From positions 1 to 64,000 of the forward strand of contig NZ_WWEP01000002.1 of NCBI RefSeq assembly GCF_009848495.1: 64,000 nt of DNA. Reading direction: 5' to 3'. A program made the position numbers and the translations under genes. The notes below the pieces were generated by a model. The model saw only the letters and a list, made by a program, of their open reading frames with translations. It searched no databases and had not been told where the DNA came from. Of the stretch, positions 18,215 through 26,781 are shown piece by piece (the first letter of the stretch is position 1; the number at the start of each line of letters is the position of its first letter). Source of the stretch: Flavobacterium sp. MK4S-17 (lineage in GTDB: Bacteria; Bacteroidota; Bacteroidia; Flavobacteriales; Flavobacteriaceae).

Positions 18215-19338
18215 AAATAGTAATGTTTTACCATTCCCTTGTTTCCGACTGGAATCATGGCAACGCCCATTTTTTAAGGGGAATTGTAAAGGAACTTTTA
18301 AGCAGGGGGCATAAAGTAAAAACGTATGAACCTTTAAATTCATGGAGTCTTACCAATTTGCTTAAAGACCACGGGCAACAAAAAATAAATGAATATAAAG
18401 AATATTATCCTATGCTTGATGCAGGCTTTTATAATCCGGATAACCCGGATTATGATGAAATGCTGTACGGCGCAGATGTTGTTATTGTGCACGAATGGAA
18501 CAGCCACGGGTTTATAAAGGAAATAGGAAAGTTAAAAGCCAAATATGGGTACCAGCTTTTATTTCATGATACCCACCACAGGGCAGTGTCTGAAGTTAAA
18601 AGCATGCGGCAGTATGATTTTTCCAATTATGATGGTGCTTTGGTATTTGGTAAAGTAATAAGGGATATTTATTTGGAAAACAACTGGATTAAAAATGTTT
18701 GGGTATGGCACGAAGCTGCAGATACCACACTTTTTTCACCACGGGAACAAAACCAAAAAGAAGGAGACCTTGTTTGGATAGGAAACTGGGGAGATGATGA
18801 ACGTACCGAGGAACTAATGGAATTTCTTATTAACCCTGTAAAAGAACTTGGGCTTAAAGCAAAAGTATATGGAGTGCGTTACCCTCAAAAGGCTTTGGAT
18901 GCACTTGCAGATGCAGGTATAGAATATGGGGGCTGGCTGCCTAACTATAAAGTGCCCGATGTATTTTCCAGGTATAAAGTTACTGTACATGTGCCAAGGG
19001 GGCCTTATGTAAAATGGCTGCCTGGCATACCTACAATACGTCCTTTTGAAGCTATGGCCTGCGGTATCCCGCTTGTATCATCCCCATGGCAGGATGCTGA
19101 AAACCTTTTTAAGCCGGGAACCGATTTCCTCACTGCATCAAATGGTAATGAAATGAAAAAGCAATTGCACAGGGTACTTTCTGATGAAGCAGTTGCAGCA
19201 CAACTTTCAAAAAACGGCAGGGATACTATTTTAAAAAGGCATACCTGCTCCCACCGGGCAGATGAATTGGAGCTGGTTATAAGGCAGATGGGCATAGAAA
19301 AATCAGTTATGGAAAATGTACAACTTAACCCTTCTTAA
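18211..19338 (+). CDS. CgeB-like glycosyltransferase 1
   Basis: 375 residues, GT-B fold. N-terminal DUF3880-like part (MKIVMFYHSLVSDWNHGNAHFLRGIVKELLSRGHKV pattern, given by parts) and C-terminal glycosyl-transferase part with RPFEAMACGIPLVSS. It shares with the next two genes the N-terminal W-x-N-G/A ... YRG-x-VK-L-x-x-x-GH-x-V pattern and the C-terminal YSHRA-like ending (CSHRADEL). Overlaps the GT4 gene by 4 nt. Related to Bacillus CgeB, linked to spore surface glycosylation. Donor and acceptor unknown. Confidence 0.85.
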   Translation: MKIVMFYHSLVSDWNHGNAHFLRGIVKELLSRGHKVKTYEPLNSWSLTNLLKDHGQQKINEYKEYYPMLDAGFYNPDNPDYDEMLYGADVVIVHEWNSHGFIKEIGKLKAKYGYQLLFHDTHHRAVSEVKSMRQYDFSNYDGALVFGKVIRDIYLENNWIKNVWVWHEAADTTLFSPREQNQKEGDLVWIGNWGDDERTEELMEFLINPVKELGLKAKVYGVRYPQKALDALADAGIEYGGWLPNYKVPDVFSRYKVTVHVPRGPYVKWLPGIPTIRPFEAMACGIPLVSSPWQDAENLFKPGTDFLTASNGNEMKKQLHRVLSDEAVAAQLSKNGRDTILKRHTCSHRADELELVIRQMGIEKSVMENVQLNPS

Positions 19339-19340
19339 TT

Positions 19341-20444
19341 ATGGAAAAAAATAAGCTTAATATAGCATTTTTTGGTTCCAGTATAATTTCGGCCTACTGG
19401 AATGGTGCAGCCACTTATTACAGGGGCATTGTTAAGGCACTAAACGCACTGGGGCATAGCGTTACTTTTTATGAACCTGATATTTATGAGCGACAGAAAC
19501 ACCGGGACATTGAAGATCCTGATTATTGCCGGGTTGTGGTTTATGACAGCAATGAGGAAGAAATACTAAAATTAATTAATGAAGCATCTGGTGCAGATGT
19601 AATTATTAAAGCTAGTGGTGTAGGTGCTTTTGATGAATTGCTGGAAAGGGAAGTGGCGCGCTTGAAACAGGAAAATAACCTCATTATTTTTTGGGATGTA
19701 GATGCTCCCGCCACCTTGGACAGGATTGAAAACAATAAGGACGATGCATTTAAAGGGCTAATCCCGTTGTATGACTATATACTTACTTATGGCGGGGGAC
19801 ACCCTGTTGTTAATGCTTATGAAAGCAAAGGCGCAAAGAAGTGTATTCCTATTTATAATGCGCTTGATACAGGTACCCACTATCCTGTTGAACCGGATGA
19901 AGGCTTTAAAGCCGACCTTGCTTTTTTAGGAAACCGCCTGCCAGACAGGGAAGCTCGTGTAGAGGAGTTTTTCCTTAATGCTGCAGCCATGCTTCCAGAA
20001 AAAAAGTTCTTATTGGGCGGCAGTGGCTGGCAGGATAAAAAAATGCCTGAAAATGTTAATTACACTGGGCACGTTTATACAAAAAGCCATAATGCTTTTA
20101 ATTGTACACCTATGGCAGTGCTTAACATAAGCAGGGACAGTATGGCAAAATATGGGTTTTCACCTGCTACACGGGTTTTTGAAGCTGCAGGTGCTGCGGC
20201 TTGTATAATTACTGATTATTGGGAAGGGATTGATATGTTTTTTGAACCGGGGAAAGAAATACTGGTAGCAAAAAACGGGCAGGAGGTGGCCGATATTTTA
20301 AAAAGCCTTACCAAGGAAGAAGCCAGGCAGATAGGTATTGCAGCTTATAAAAGGGTTATGGAAAACCATACTTACAGCCACAGGGCTAAATTATTACAGG
20401 GAATATTTAATAAATCACTGGCAGCGCAGCAGGTGCAGCCTTAA
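19341..20444 (+). CDS. CgeB-like glycosyltransferase 2
   Basis: 367 residues, same architecture as its neighbours. N-terminus FFGSSIISAYWNGAATYYRG; C-terminus has FSPATRVFEAAGAAACIITD and the closing HTYSHRAKLLQG. In the middle, DLAFLGNRLPDREARVEEF marks the start of the donor domain. It starts 2 nt after the previous stop. The three copies are clearly homologous but diverged, so they probably have different specificities rather than being recent duplicates. Confidence 0.85.
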   Translation: MEKNKLNIAFFGSSIISAYWNGAATYYRGIVKALNALGHSVTFYEPDIYERQKHRDIEDPDYCRVVVYDSNEEEILKLINEASGADVIIKASGVGAFDELLEREVARLKQENNLIIFWDVDAPATLDRIENNKDDAFKGLIPLYDYILTYGGGHPVVNAYESKGAKKCIPIYNALDTGTHYPVEPDEGFKADLAFLGNRLPDREARVEEFFLNAAAMLPEKKFLLGGSGWQDKKMPENVNYTGHVYTKSHNAFNCTPMAVLNISRDSMAKYGFSPATRVFEAAGAAACIITDYWEGIDMFFEPGKEILVAKNGQEVADILKSLTKEEARQIGIAAYKRVMENHTYSHRAKLLQGIFNKSLAAQQVQP

Positions 20445-20458
20445 AAAAAAATTGAGTT

Positions 20459-21559
20459 ATGAAATTTGTTGTTATAGGATTATCTGTTACTTCTTCCTGG
20501 GGTAATGGACATGCCACTACCTACAGGGCTTTGTTAAAGGAACTGGCAAATGCCGGCCATGAAATTTTATTCCTTGAAAAAGATGTACCCTATTATGCCT
20601 CTAACCGTGATTTACCCAACCCCGGCTTTTGCAGGTTGGGTTTATACAACTCTAATGAAGAACTTTTTTGCAACTATGAAAAAGAGGTGGCAGATGCTGA
20701 TGTGGTTATTGTAGGCTCTTATGTACAGGAGGGGGTAGAAGTAGGCAAATGGGTAATCAATACCGCACAGGGCATAAAAGCCTTTTATGATATAGATACC
20801 CCGGTTACTTTAGCCAAACTGGAACGCGAAGATTATGAATATATAACGCCTTACCTTATTAAAAAATATGACCTGTACCTTTCCTTTTCAGGCGGGCCGA
20901 TACTCGACCATATTGAGCGCTATTATGGTTCGCCGGCAGCAAGGGCATTATATTGTTCTGTAGATACAGAGCAGTATTACCCTGAAGAATGTGATAAAAA
21001 CTGGGAACTGGGCTATTTGGGAACCTTTAGTACAGACAGGCAGCCTACTGTAGAGATGCTGCTGTGCAATACTGCAAAGCAATATCCTAATGGTAAATTC
21101 GTGGTGGCGGGCCCTCAATATCCAACACATATCTGCTGGCCTGAGAATGTGCAGCGTATTGAACATTTACCTCCGGCACAGCACAGGGAATTTTATAACA
21201 GCCAGAAGTTTACACTTAATGTTACACGAGCAGATATGATAAGGGCTGGTTATTCGCCAAGCGTAAGGCTGTTTGAGGCTGCTGCCTGTGGCGTGCCTAT
21301 AATTTCTGATTACTGGGAGGGGCTAACCAGCCTTTTTAACGACGATGAAATAATAATTGCCAGGACAACAGATGACGTGCTTTCAGCAATAGCATCATTT
21401 ACAGAGGAACAGCGCAGGCTGATGGGCAGTAAAGCCAGAGAGAAAGTATTACAGCACCACACGGCAAAAGCACGCGCCAAAGAGCTTTTAAACTATGTGG
21501 CAGAAGCACAAGAGGCTTTGAGTACAGTGGGGCAGGAAGTTACAAACGGGCAGATATGA
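20459..21559 (+). CDS. CgeB-like glycosyltransferase 3
   Basis: 366 residues. N-terminus SVTSSWGNGHATTYRALLK, mid-domain WELGYLGTFSTDRQPTVEML and C-terminal SPSVRLFEAAACGVPIISDY place it with the two preceding proteins; it is closest by eye to copy 2 (shared FYDIDTPVTL-type segment and SDYWEG). The end HTAKARAKELLNYV follows the family pattern. Overlaps the methyltransferase gene by 4 nt (ATGA), indicating tight co-expression. Confidence 0.85.
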   Translation: MKFVVIGLSVTSSWGNGHATTYRALLKELANAGHEILFLEKDVPYYASNRDLPNPGFCRLGLYNSNEELFCNYEKEVADADVVIVGSYVQEGVEVGKWVINTAQGIKAFYDIDTPVTLAKLEREDYEYITPYLIKKYDLYLSFSGGPILDHIERYYGSPAARALYCSVDTEQYYPEECDKNWELGYLGTFSTDRQPTVEMLLCNTAKQYPNGKFVVAGPQYPTHICWPENVQRIEHLPPAQHREFYNSQKFTLNVTRADMIRAGYSPSVRLFEAAACGVPIISDYWEGLTSLFNDDEIIIARTTDDVLSAIASFTEEQRRLMGSKAREKVLQHHTAKARAKELLNYVAEAQEALSTVGQEVTNGQI

Positions 21560-22359
21560 CAATAAAAGAAGAAATAAAGTTGCTTGAGCCCTGGTTTCAT
21601 AATATTCATTTGCCTGATGGAAATGAAACTGCACCCAATCATTTTTTAGGCGATTTCCCATTCTTTAAATGGGAGAAAATAAAAAAGTCAGTACCGGAAG
21701 ATCTTTCAGGATGGCGGGTGCTGGATATAGGTTGCAATGCAGGTTTTTATTCTATTGAGCTGGCCAAACGCGGGGCACAAGTTACAGCTATAGACATGGA
21801 CAGGCATTATTTAAAGCAGGCGCAGTGGGTTGCAGGTAAGTTTGGCTTAAGCCACAAAATAACATTTCGCTATATGCAGGTTTATGATTTGGCCCATATT
21901 GATGAAGAATTTGACCTTGTTTGGTTTATGGGTGTGTTTTATCATCTTCGTTACCCGTTACTTGCGCTTGATATTGTTGCCCAAAAGGTAAGGAAGATGA
22001 TGATATTCCAAACGCTTTCCATACCGGGTATGGAGGAAATGGAGGTACCCGCAGATATTGGCTTTCATGACAGGAAAATACTGAAAAGCAAGGCTTTTCC
22101 ATATATGGCTTTTATAGAAAACCGTATGGCCGGCGACCCTACCAACTGGTGGGTACCCAGCCATCAGTGTATCCTTTCTTTATTAAGCAGTTGCGGCATG
22201 ACAGTAACTAATATGCCGGAAGATGAAACCTATATAGCAGTTAAGGATGAAAACAGGGCAGCAGACTATATTACCTGGAATTATTCAGAATATCTTTCAG
22301 CCACAGGAAAGGATTGGCAAAATGAGGTAGAAAAGAAAACAGGAAAGGTACCTGAATAA
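21556..22359 (+). CDS. SAM-dependent methyltransferase (resembles TIGR04290 family)
   Basis: 267 residues, class I Rossmann methyltransferase. Motif I VLDIGCNAGFYSIELA at about 55-70, acidic end of beta-2 AIDMD (78-82), then WFMGVFYHLRYPL. The N-terminal block PWFHNIHLPDG...HFLGDFP is what I recall for the TIGR04290 group found with CgeB-like glycosyltransferases; this family link is from memory and should be tested. Probably O-methylates a sugar of the product made by this cluster. Last gene of the run; no clear terminator follows. Confidence 0.85.
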   Translation: MTIKEEIKLLEPWFHNIHLPDGNETAPNHFLGDFPFFKWEKIKKSVPEDLSGWRVLDIGCNAGFYSIELAKRGAQVTAIDMDRHYLKQAQWVAGKFGLSHKITFRYMQVYDLAHIDEEFDLVWFMGVFYHLRYPLLALDIVAQKVRKMMIFQTLSIPGMEEMEVPADIGFHDRKILKSKAFPYMAFIENRMAGDPTNWWVPSHQCILSLLSSCGMTVTNMPEDETYIAVKDENRAADYITWNYSEYLSATGKDWQNEVEKKTGKVPE

Positions 22360-22447
22360 GTATTTACTTTTGTTAAATATATAACAACTGTTTTAGGAAT
22401 TTTACTCATTATTTTAATTAGTAGGATAATGCTTATTACTTTAGTTA

Positions 22448-22457
22448 AACACGTGTT
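22448..22457. promoter_or_regulatory. Perfect palindrome AACACGTGTT, candidate operator
   Basis: 10-bp palindrome in the 204-nt gap between the methyltransferase gene and the AraC-type regulator gene. It shares the ACACGTGT core with the palindrome at 11081-11090 upstream of the cluster. Could be a binding site of a common regulator; inference only. Confidence 0.35.
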
Positions 22458-22563
22458 AATATTTTAACATTTTTAGTTATTAAAATCCCAATTTGTGTTT
22501 TGTTAAGAATATTGTAAAGTAATGCAGGCTAACTTAGGCAGATAACTATTAAATCTAACAGCC

Positions 22564-23118
22564 ATGAATGTGTTTTTAAAGTATAATTTTGATGTTACCT
22601 GCAAAACAATTTTAAAGGATCAGTTGGATAAATTAAATATCAGCTACAAGATTAACGGTATGGGAAACATTTATTTTCCTGAACGCATCCATACTGAGCA
22701 ATACGAACTGCTTGCACTTGCACTTCAGCATTATGGTATTGATATAATAGATAACAAAAAAAACATACTGGCACAGCAGGTTAAAGAGGCTATTATTGCC
22801 ATGCTGCATATTGATAACAATCTTCCTCTTATTAAAGTATCTTCCTACCTTTCGGAAAAACTTGATGCTAATTACCGCACTATTTCGCAGGCATTTACTG
22901 ATGTTTGCCATATTTCAATAGAAAACTTTATAATACTTAAGCGGATAGAGCTGGCTAAGCAGCTTTTAGCCAGCGAAAAATTTACGCTGACTGAAATTTC
23001 ATATAAGCTAAATTACAGCAGTGTTGCCCATTTATCGCACCAGTTTAAAAAGCTTACCGGGTTAACACCTACTACATTCCAAAAGATTATTAAAAACAAG
23101 CGCGCCATACTCAACTAG
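22564..23118 (+). CDS. AraC-type transcriptional regulator, short
   Basis: 184 residues. The C-terminal half (about 80-175) is an AraC/XylS double helix-turn-helix: first HTH VSSYLSEKLDANYRTISQAF, second LTEISYKLNYSSVAHLSHQF, followed by KKLTGLTPTTFQK. The N-terminal about 75 residues do not resemble a cupin or receiver and are too small for the usual sensor domain. It stands alone 204 nt after the sugar cluster on the same strand and is a natural candidate for its regulator. Ligand unknown. Confidence 0.88.
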   Translation: MNVFLKYNFDVTCKTILKDQLDKLNISYKINGMGNIYFPERIHTEQYELLALALQHYGIDIIDNKKNILAQQVKEAIIAMLHIDNNLPLIKVSSYLSEKLDANYRTISQAFTDVCHISIENFIILKRIELAKQLLASEKFTLTEISYKLNYSSVAHLSHQFKKLTGLTPTTFQKIIKNKRAILN

Positions 23119-23220
23119 TTTCATCAGGCTTTTAAATATAAGCTATCAGTAAAATGATATAACCCATGTGGTAATAATAATCCTGAACTTTATACTTATT
23201 AATTTATAAAGCTATAGAAT

Positions 23221-23454
23221 ATGAAAATGTGTAAACCAATACTGTTTAAAATAATATTGTCAATATTGTTCCTTGTTAGCATATCCTGCGGTGGCAACGG
23301 AACCAACAGCCGTGGCAATGAAGATGGGCAGGAAGCCCAGGGGACAATAGATGGCACTGACAGGCCGGCAGCCAATGAAGATTCAGGAATGGCATCGGGC
23401 GAAGGTACCGGGGCAGGCATGGCATCAGATACCGTAAATGGGGACAGGAATTAA
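23221..23454 (+). CDS. Small Gly/Asp-rich lipoprotein, copy B
   Basis: 77 residues. The signal sequence ends in a lipobox-like LVSISC (Cys about residue 21), followed by a low-complexity hydrophilic tail rich in Gly, Asp, Glu and Ala. Similar in size, lipobox and composition to the gene at 7611-7883. It lies 21 nt upstream of the UDP-glucuronate decarboxylase gene and may share its transcript. Function unknown. Confidence 0.65.
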   Translation: MKMCKPILFKIILSILFLVSISCGGNGTNSRGNEDGQEAQGTIDGTDRPAANEDSGMASGEGTGAGMASDTVNGDRN

Positions 23455-23475
23455 TATAAGCCTAACTGATATACT

Positions 23476-24459
23476 ATGAAAAAAGTACTGATAACCGGGG
23501 CGGCAGGTTTTTTAGGCTCACACCTTTGCGACCGCTTTATTAAAGACGGCTATTATGTTATAGCCATGGACAACCTTATTACCGGGAGCCTTAAAAATAT
23601 AGAGCACCTGTTTCCCCACAAAAATTTTGAATTTTACCATCATGATGTTACCAAGTTTGTAAATATACCCGGCCATCTTGATTATATACTTCATTTTGCA
23701 TCACCCGCCAGCCCTATAGATTATTTAAAGATACCTATACAAACTCTTAAGGTAGGCTCGTTGGGCACACATAATCTTTTAGGGCTTGCAAGGGTTAAAA
23801 AGGCGAGGATTCTTATTGCCTCTACATCTGAAGTATATGGCGACCCCCTTGTGCATCCGCAAACAGAAGATTATTATGGCAATGTAAACACCATAGGGCC
23901 AAGGGGAGTTTATGACGAGGCGAAGCGGTTTCAGGAGTCATTAACAATGGCTTATCATACTTTTCATGGAGTAGAAACCCGTATTGTCAGGATATTTAAT
24001 ACCTACGGGCCCCGTATGCGCCTTAACGATGGCAGGGTTATACCTGCTTTTATAGGGCAGGCACTGCGCGGGGAAGATCTTACTGTTTTTGGCGACGGCA
24101 GCCAAACAAGGTCTTTTTGCTATGTGGATGACCAGGTGGAAGGTATTTGCAGGTTGTTACATTCTGACTATACTTCGCCGGTAAATATTGGCAATCCTGA
24201 TGAAATTACAATAAAGGACTTTGCCGATGAGATAATAAAACTGACAGGCACCAGCCAAAAGGTTGTTTATAAGCCACTTCCTGTAAACGACCCGCTACAG
24301 CGCCGGCCGGATATAAACAAAGCAAAAGCTTTGCTTGACTGGGAGCCGAAAGTAAGCAGGGCAAAAGGGATGGAACTTACTTTTAACTACTTTAAGTCTT
24401 TAAATGCCGAGGAACTGCTTAAAGAGGAGCATAAAGATTTTGCAGAGTTTATTCATTAA
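23476..24459 (+). CDS. uxs: UDP-glucuronate decarboxylase (UDP-xylose synthase)
   Basis: 327 residues, extended SDR of the UXS type. GAAGFLG at 8-14; [11 protein letters not shown] (about 73-83) and the catalytic STSEVYGDP with E119; Y146-x3-K150 in [26 protein letters not shown] and [15 protein letters not shown] are diagnostic of UXS. Converts UDP-glucuronate to UDP-xylose with bound NAD. Supplies a likely donor sugar for the glycosyltransferases about 2-6 kb upstream. Ends in a strong GC-rich terminator. Confidence 0.92.
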   Translation: MKKVLITGAAGFLGSHLCDRFIKDGYYVIAMDNLITGSLKNIEHLFPHKNFEFYHHDVTKFVNIPGHLDYILHFASPASPIDYLKIPIQTLKVGSLGTHNLLGLARVKKARILIASTSEVYGDPLVHPQTEDYYGNVNTIGPRGVYDEAKRFQESLTMAYHTFHGVETRIVRIFNTYGPRMRLNDGRVIPAFIGQALRGEDLTVFGDGSQTRSFCYVDDQVEGICRLLHSDYTSPVNIGNPDEITIKDFADEIIKLTGTSQKVVYKPLPVNDPLQRRPDINKAKALLDWEPKVSRAKGMELTFNYFKSLNAEELLKEEHKDFAEFIH

Positions 24460-24477
24460 TAACTTGTGTTTTAGTTT

Positions 24478-24510
24478 AAGTCCCTGCTGCAAGGCGGGGG
24501 CTTATTTATA
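24478..24510 (+). terminator. Intrinsic terminator after uxs
   Basis: Ten-base-pair stem AAGTCCCTGC (24478-24487) with GCGGGGGCTT (24494-24503), two G-U pairs, 6-nt loop, followed by ATTTATATAAT. It separates the decarboxylase gene from pncC, whose ATG is at 24526. Confidence 0.7.
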
Positions 24511-24525
24511 TAATTAAATTTAAAT

Positions 24526-25002
24526 ATGGCATCTGATAAAATAAAGGAATGCAGCAAAATTATTGCTGAGAAAAAATTTACCATAGCTTTTGCCGAAAGT
24601 GCTACCGCAGGCTGGCTGGCATCTGAGTTTGCCCTTGTGCCACAGTCGGGTGATATTTTTTTAGGAGGCATAGTATGCTATGACAGGGACACCAAAGAAG
24701 AACTTTTTGATATACCTAAGGAAACCATAGAAAAATATACAGCAGAATCTGCCGAAGTTACACAGCTTCTGGCTGAAGGCCTTTATAAATATTTTAAAAG
24801 CGATATAAGGGTTGGCGTTACCGGCCTCATATCGCCAGGTGGCAGTGAAACACCCGAAAAACCTGTAGGTACTATGTTTGTACACATCATAGCTCCGGGA
24901 GGTTCGCATGCGCACAGGGAGGTTTTTAATGGTGAGCCTGAAGAAATAATATCAAAAACTATAGATAGGGCGGCCGATTTAATATCCAACCTGATTAGTT
25001 AA
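24526..25002 (+). CDS. pncC: Nicotinamide-nucleotide amidase (CinA C-terminal domain)
   Basis: 158 residues, a stand-alone CinA C-terminal domain. AFAESATAGWLAS (about 21-33) is the active-site Ser/Thr region, LGGIVCYDRDTKEELF and VGVTGLISPGG...TPEKPVGT are family hallmarks. By family it deamidates NMN to nicotinate mononucleotide in NAD recycling; some copies are stress-linked. The SPGG segment replaces the usual GPGG. It ends right at a symmetric bidirectional terminator. Confidence 0.9.
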   Translation: MASDKIKECSKIIAEKKFTIAFAESATAGWLASEFALVPQSGDIFLGGIVCYDRDTKEELFDIPKETIEKYTAESAEVTQLLAEGLYKYFKSDIRVGVTGLISPGGSETPEKPVGTMFVHIIAPGGSHAHREVFNGEPEEIISKTIDRAADLISNLIS

Positions 25003-25034
25003 AAAAAGCGCAGTTTTAAAACTGCGCTTTTTTT
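25001..25034. terminator. Perfectly palindromic bidirectional terminator
   Basis: A 34-nt perfect palindrome: A-run, GCGCAGTTTT (25008-25017), AAAACTGCGC (25018-25027), T-run. It overlaps the pncC stop on the left and the stop of the minus-strand gene at 25033, so it serves both convergent transcripts. Confidence 0.9.
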
Positions 25035-25320
25035 AACTAAGGAAATCTTTTTCCGGTTCTACATAGTTGCTTATAGGGTGGTCTTCTTTATCATGCCCTT
25101 CAACCTTTACAATTTTATTGTAAATACCTAAAAGCAGAAACGGCGCGGCCCATTGCCCTACAAATAATGCAGCACTGTTTTTGCCAAAACACTTTAGTGT
25201 TGCTGATACTGCCATTGCGCCTACTGAGGCCCATAGAAAAGTATCTGAAGGCAGTTTTGCAGTCTGCTCTTCAATTTTTTCGGCTACCTTGCCTTCTGTC
25301 TGATCTTTTTTCATAGTCAT
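25033..25320 (-). CDS. Small conserved membrane protein, copy B (paralogue of 6297-6623)
   Basis: 95 residues. EEQTAKLPSDTFLW, SATLKCFGK and ALFVGQWAAPFLLLGIYNKIVKVEG correspond almost residue for residue to the protein at 6297-6623; the N- and C-termini differ. Two weakly hydrophobic segments suggest membrane association. Monocistronic by position: it lies between a terminator and the oxidoreductase gene on the same strand, 94 nt apart. Function unknown. Confidence 0.78.
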   Translation of the reverse strand: MTMKKDQTEGKVAEKIEEQTAKLPSDTFLWASVGAMAVSATLKCFGKNSAALFVGQWAAPFLLLGIYNKIVKVEGHDKEDHPISNYVEPEKDFLS

Positions 25321-25414
25321 AACGGTTTAAATTTTAATTGAACTTTTTATTAAAATTAATCCTGTTACTATGGATACCCTTACATCATTTACAGGTTTTG
25401 TTACATAATGCCGG

Positions 25415-26584
25415 TTAAAGCGAAAGCTGCACTTTTTTACCGCCGGCTTTGGCCGATTCATATATGGCCATTAATATTTTCATATCCCTAAGTCCCATTT
25501 CTCCAGAAACAACAGATTTCTCATTTTTTTTAAAGCTTGCAGCCTGCGCGTCCATTTGTGCAACCTGCTCATATATATTGGGGAGCTTCATTTTACCATC
25601 GCTTGTTTCACCTTTTTTCCCTTCATAGGCATAAGCAGGGCTAAGTTTCCACCAGCCTTTTTCAGCTGTGGCAGAAAGTTCATTCTTATTTTCGGCATAA
25701 CTGCTTTCACATTCGGCAATAGTACCATTATCAAAAAACATTTTCCAGCTGATGGATTGTTCAACATCATGAAATACCAAAGGCTTGGTTACCGGCCCAA
25801 ATTGTGCAGAAACGGCAACAGGTGGCCTGCCTAAAGTGTAAATAGCACCCTGCACACAGTATATGCCTAAATCTATTAACGGGCCGCCTCCGGCAAGCTC
25901 ACGGTCAAGCCTCCATTTATCAACACTGCCATTGGTGGAATCACTACTGTCATAAGCCTTTATGGTTTTTACTTTTCCATATATTTCCTGTTGCCCAAGT
26001 TCCATCACCCTTTTGTTAAAAGGTTCAAAATGCAGCCTGTAGCCTATGGCAAGCTGTACTCCATTTTCACGGCACGCATCAAGCATATTTTGTGCGTCCT
26101 GCACTGTTGTGGCCATTGGCTTTTCGCATATTACATGCTTTTTGGCTTTTGCAGCCCTTATTACATATTCTGCATGCATACTGTTGGGCAATACCACATA
26201 TACTATATCAATATCTTTATTATTAATTATATCATCAAAATTTTCATAATTATAAATATTGCTTTGTGGTATGCTGTACCTTTTTTTCCAGGCCTCTGCC
26301 TTTGAGGGTGTTCCTGTAACTATGCCTGCCAGGTAAACATTGTTGGTTTCCTGAAGGGCGGGGGCAAGCTGGTGTGTGCTGTATTGCCCCAAGCCCACTA
26401 ATGCAAGCCCCATTTTTCCCTGCTTATTTACAGGGGGCAGGGGCAGGCTTTCGTCTTCCTGTCTTATTATTTTTCCGGTAGTTGTAATGCTGTTAAATGC
26501 CGGGAGCGTTATGGCAGAGGCACCAACGGTAAGCGTTATATTTTTTAAAAAATTCCGTCGGCTGTTAAAAGGTTTCATTTTCAT
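25415..26584 (-). CDS. Exported Gfo/Idh/MocA oxidoreductase with Tat signal
   Basis: 389 residues from the ATG at 26584. An upstream TTG-type extension (to 26641) adds a hydrophobic stretch that does not fit and is rejected. SRRNFLKNITLTVGA at residues 8-22 is a twin-arginine signal, so the enzyme is likely exported folded with its cofactor. The Rossmann motif is GLGQYS, with the CEKPMA motif and GGGPLIDLGIYCVQGAIY in the C-terminal domain; these resemble periplasmic glucose-fructose oxidoreductase-like proteins. Substrate unknown. It may modify a sugar in the periplasm. Confidence 0.88.
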   Translation of the reverse strand: MKMKPFNSRRNFLKNITLTVGASAITLPAFNSITTTGKIIRQEDESLPLPPVNKQGKMGLALVGLGQYSTHQLAPALQETNNVYLAGIVTGTPSKAEAWKKRYSIPQSNIYNYENFDDIINNKDIDIVYVVLPNSMHAEYVIRAAKAKKHVICEKPMATTVQDAQNMLDACRENGVQLAIGYRLHFEPFNKRVMELGQQEIYGKVKTIKAYDSSDSTNGSVDKWRLDRELAGGGPLIDLGIYCVQGAIYTLGRPPVAVSAQFGPVTKPLVFHDVEQSISWKMFFDNGTIAECESSYAENKNELSATAEKGWWKLSPAYAYEGKKGETSDGKMKLPNIYEQVAQMDAQAASFKKNEKSVVSGEMGLRDMKILMAIYESAKAGGKKVQLSL

Positions 26585-26781
26585 GGGTGGTTGTATAAAG
26601 TTTAGCATTGTAAGTATAAAATGTATAATTGCTAAAACCATTACATGATTTTACATATTTATTATGTATTGCAGTATGTTGATAATTAGCTGCTTATTAT
26701 CATAAAACGGGGTTAAAAGTGTATGTATTTACTGGTAAAATAAAAACTTACTGCTAACTTGAAACAAATAAAATTATAGTT

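Noticed and set aside
26585..26641. N-terminal extension of the Tat oxidoreductase
   Set aside because: The extra residues are a hydrophobic stretch before a clean twin-arginine signal beginning at 26584, so the later ATG is preferred.
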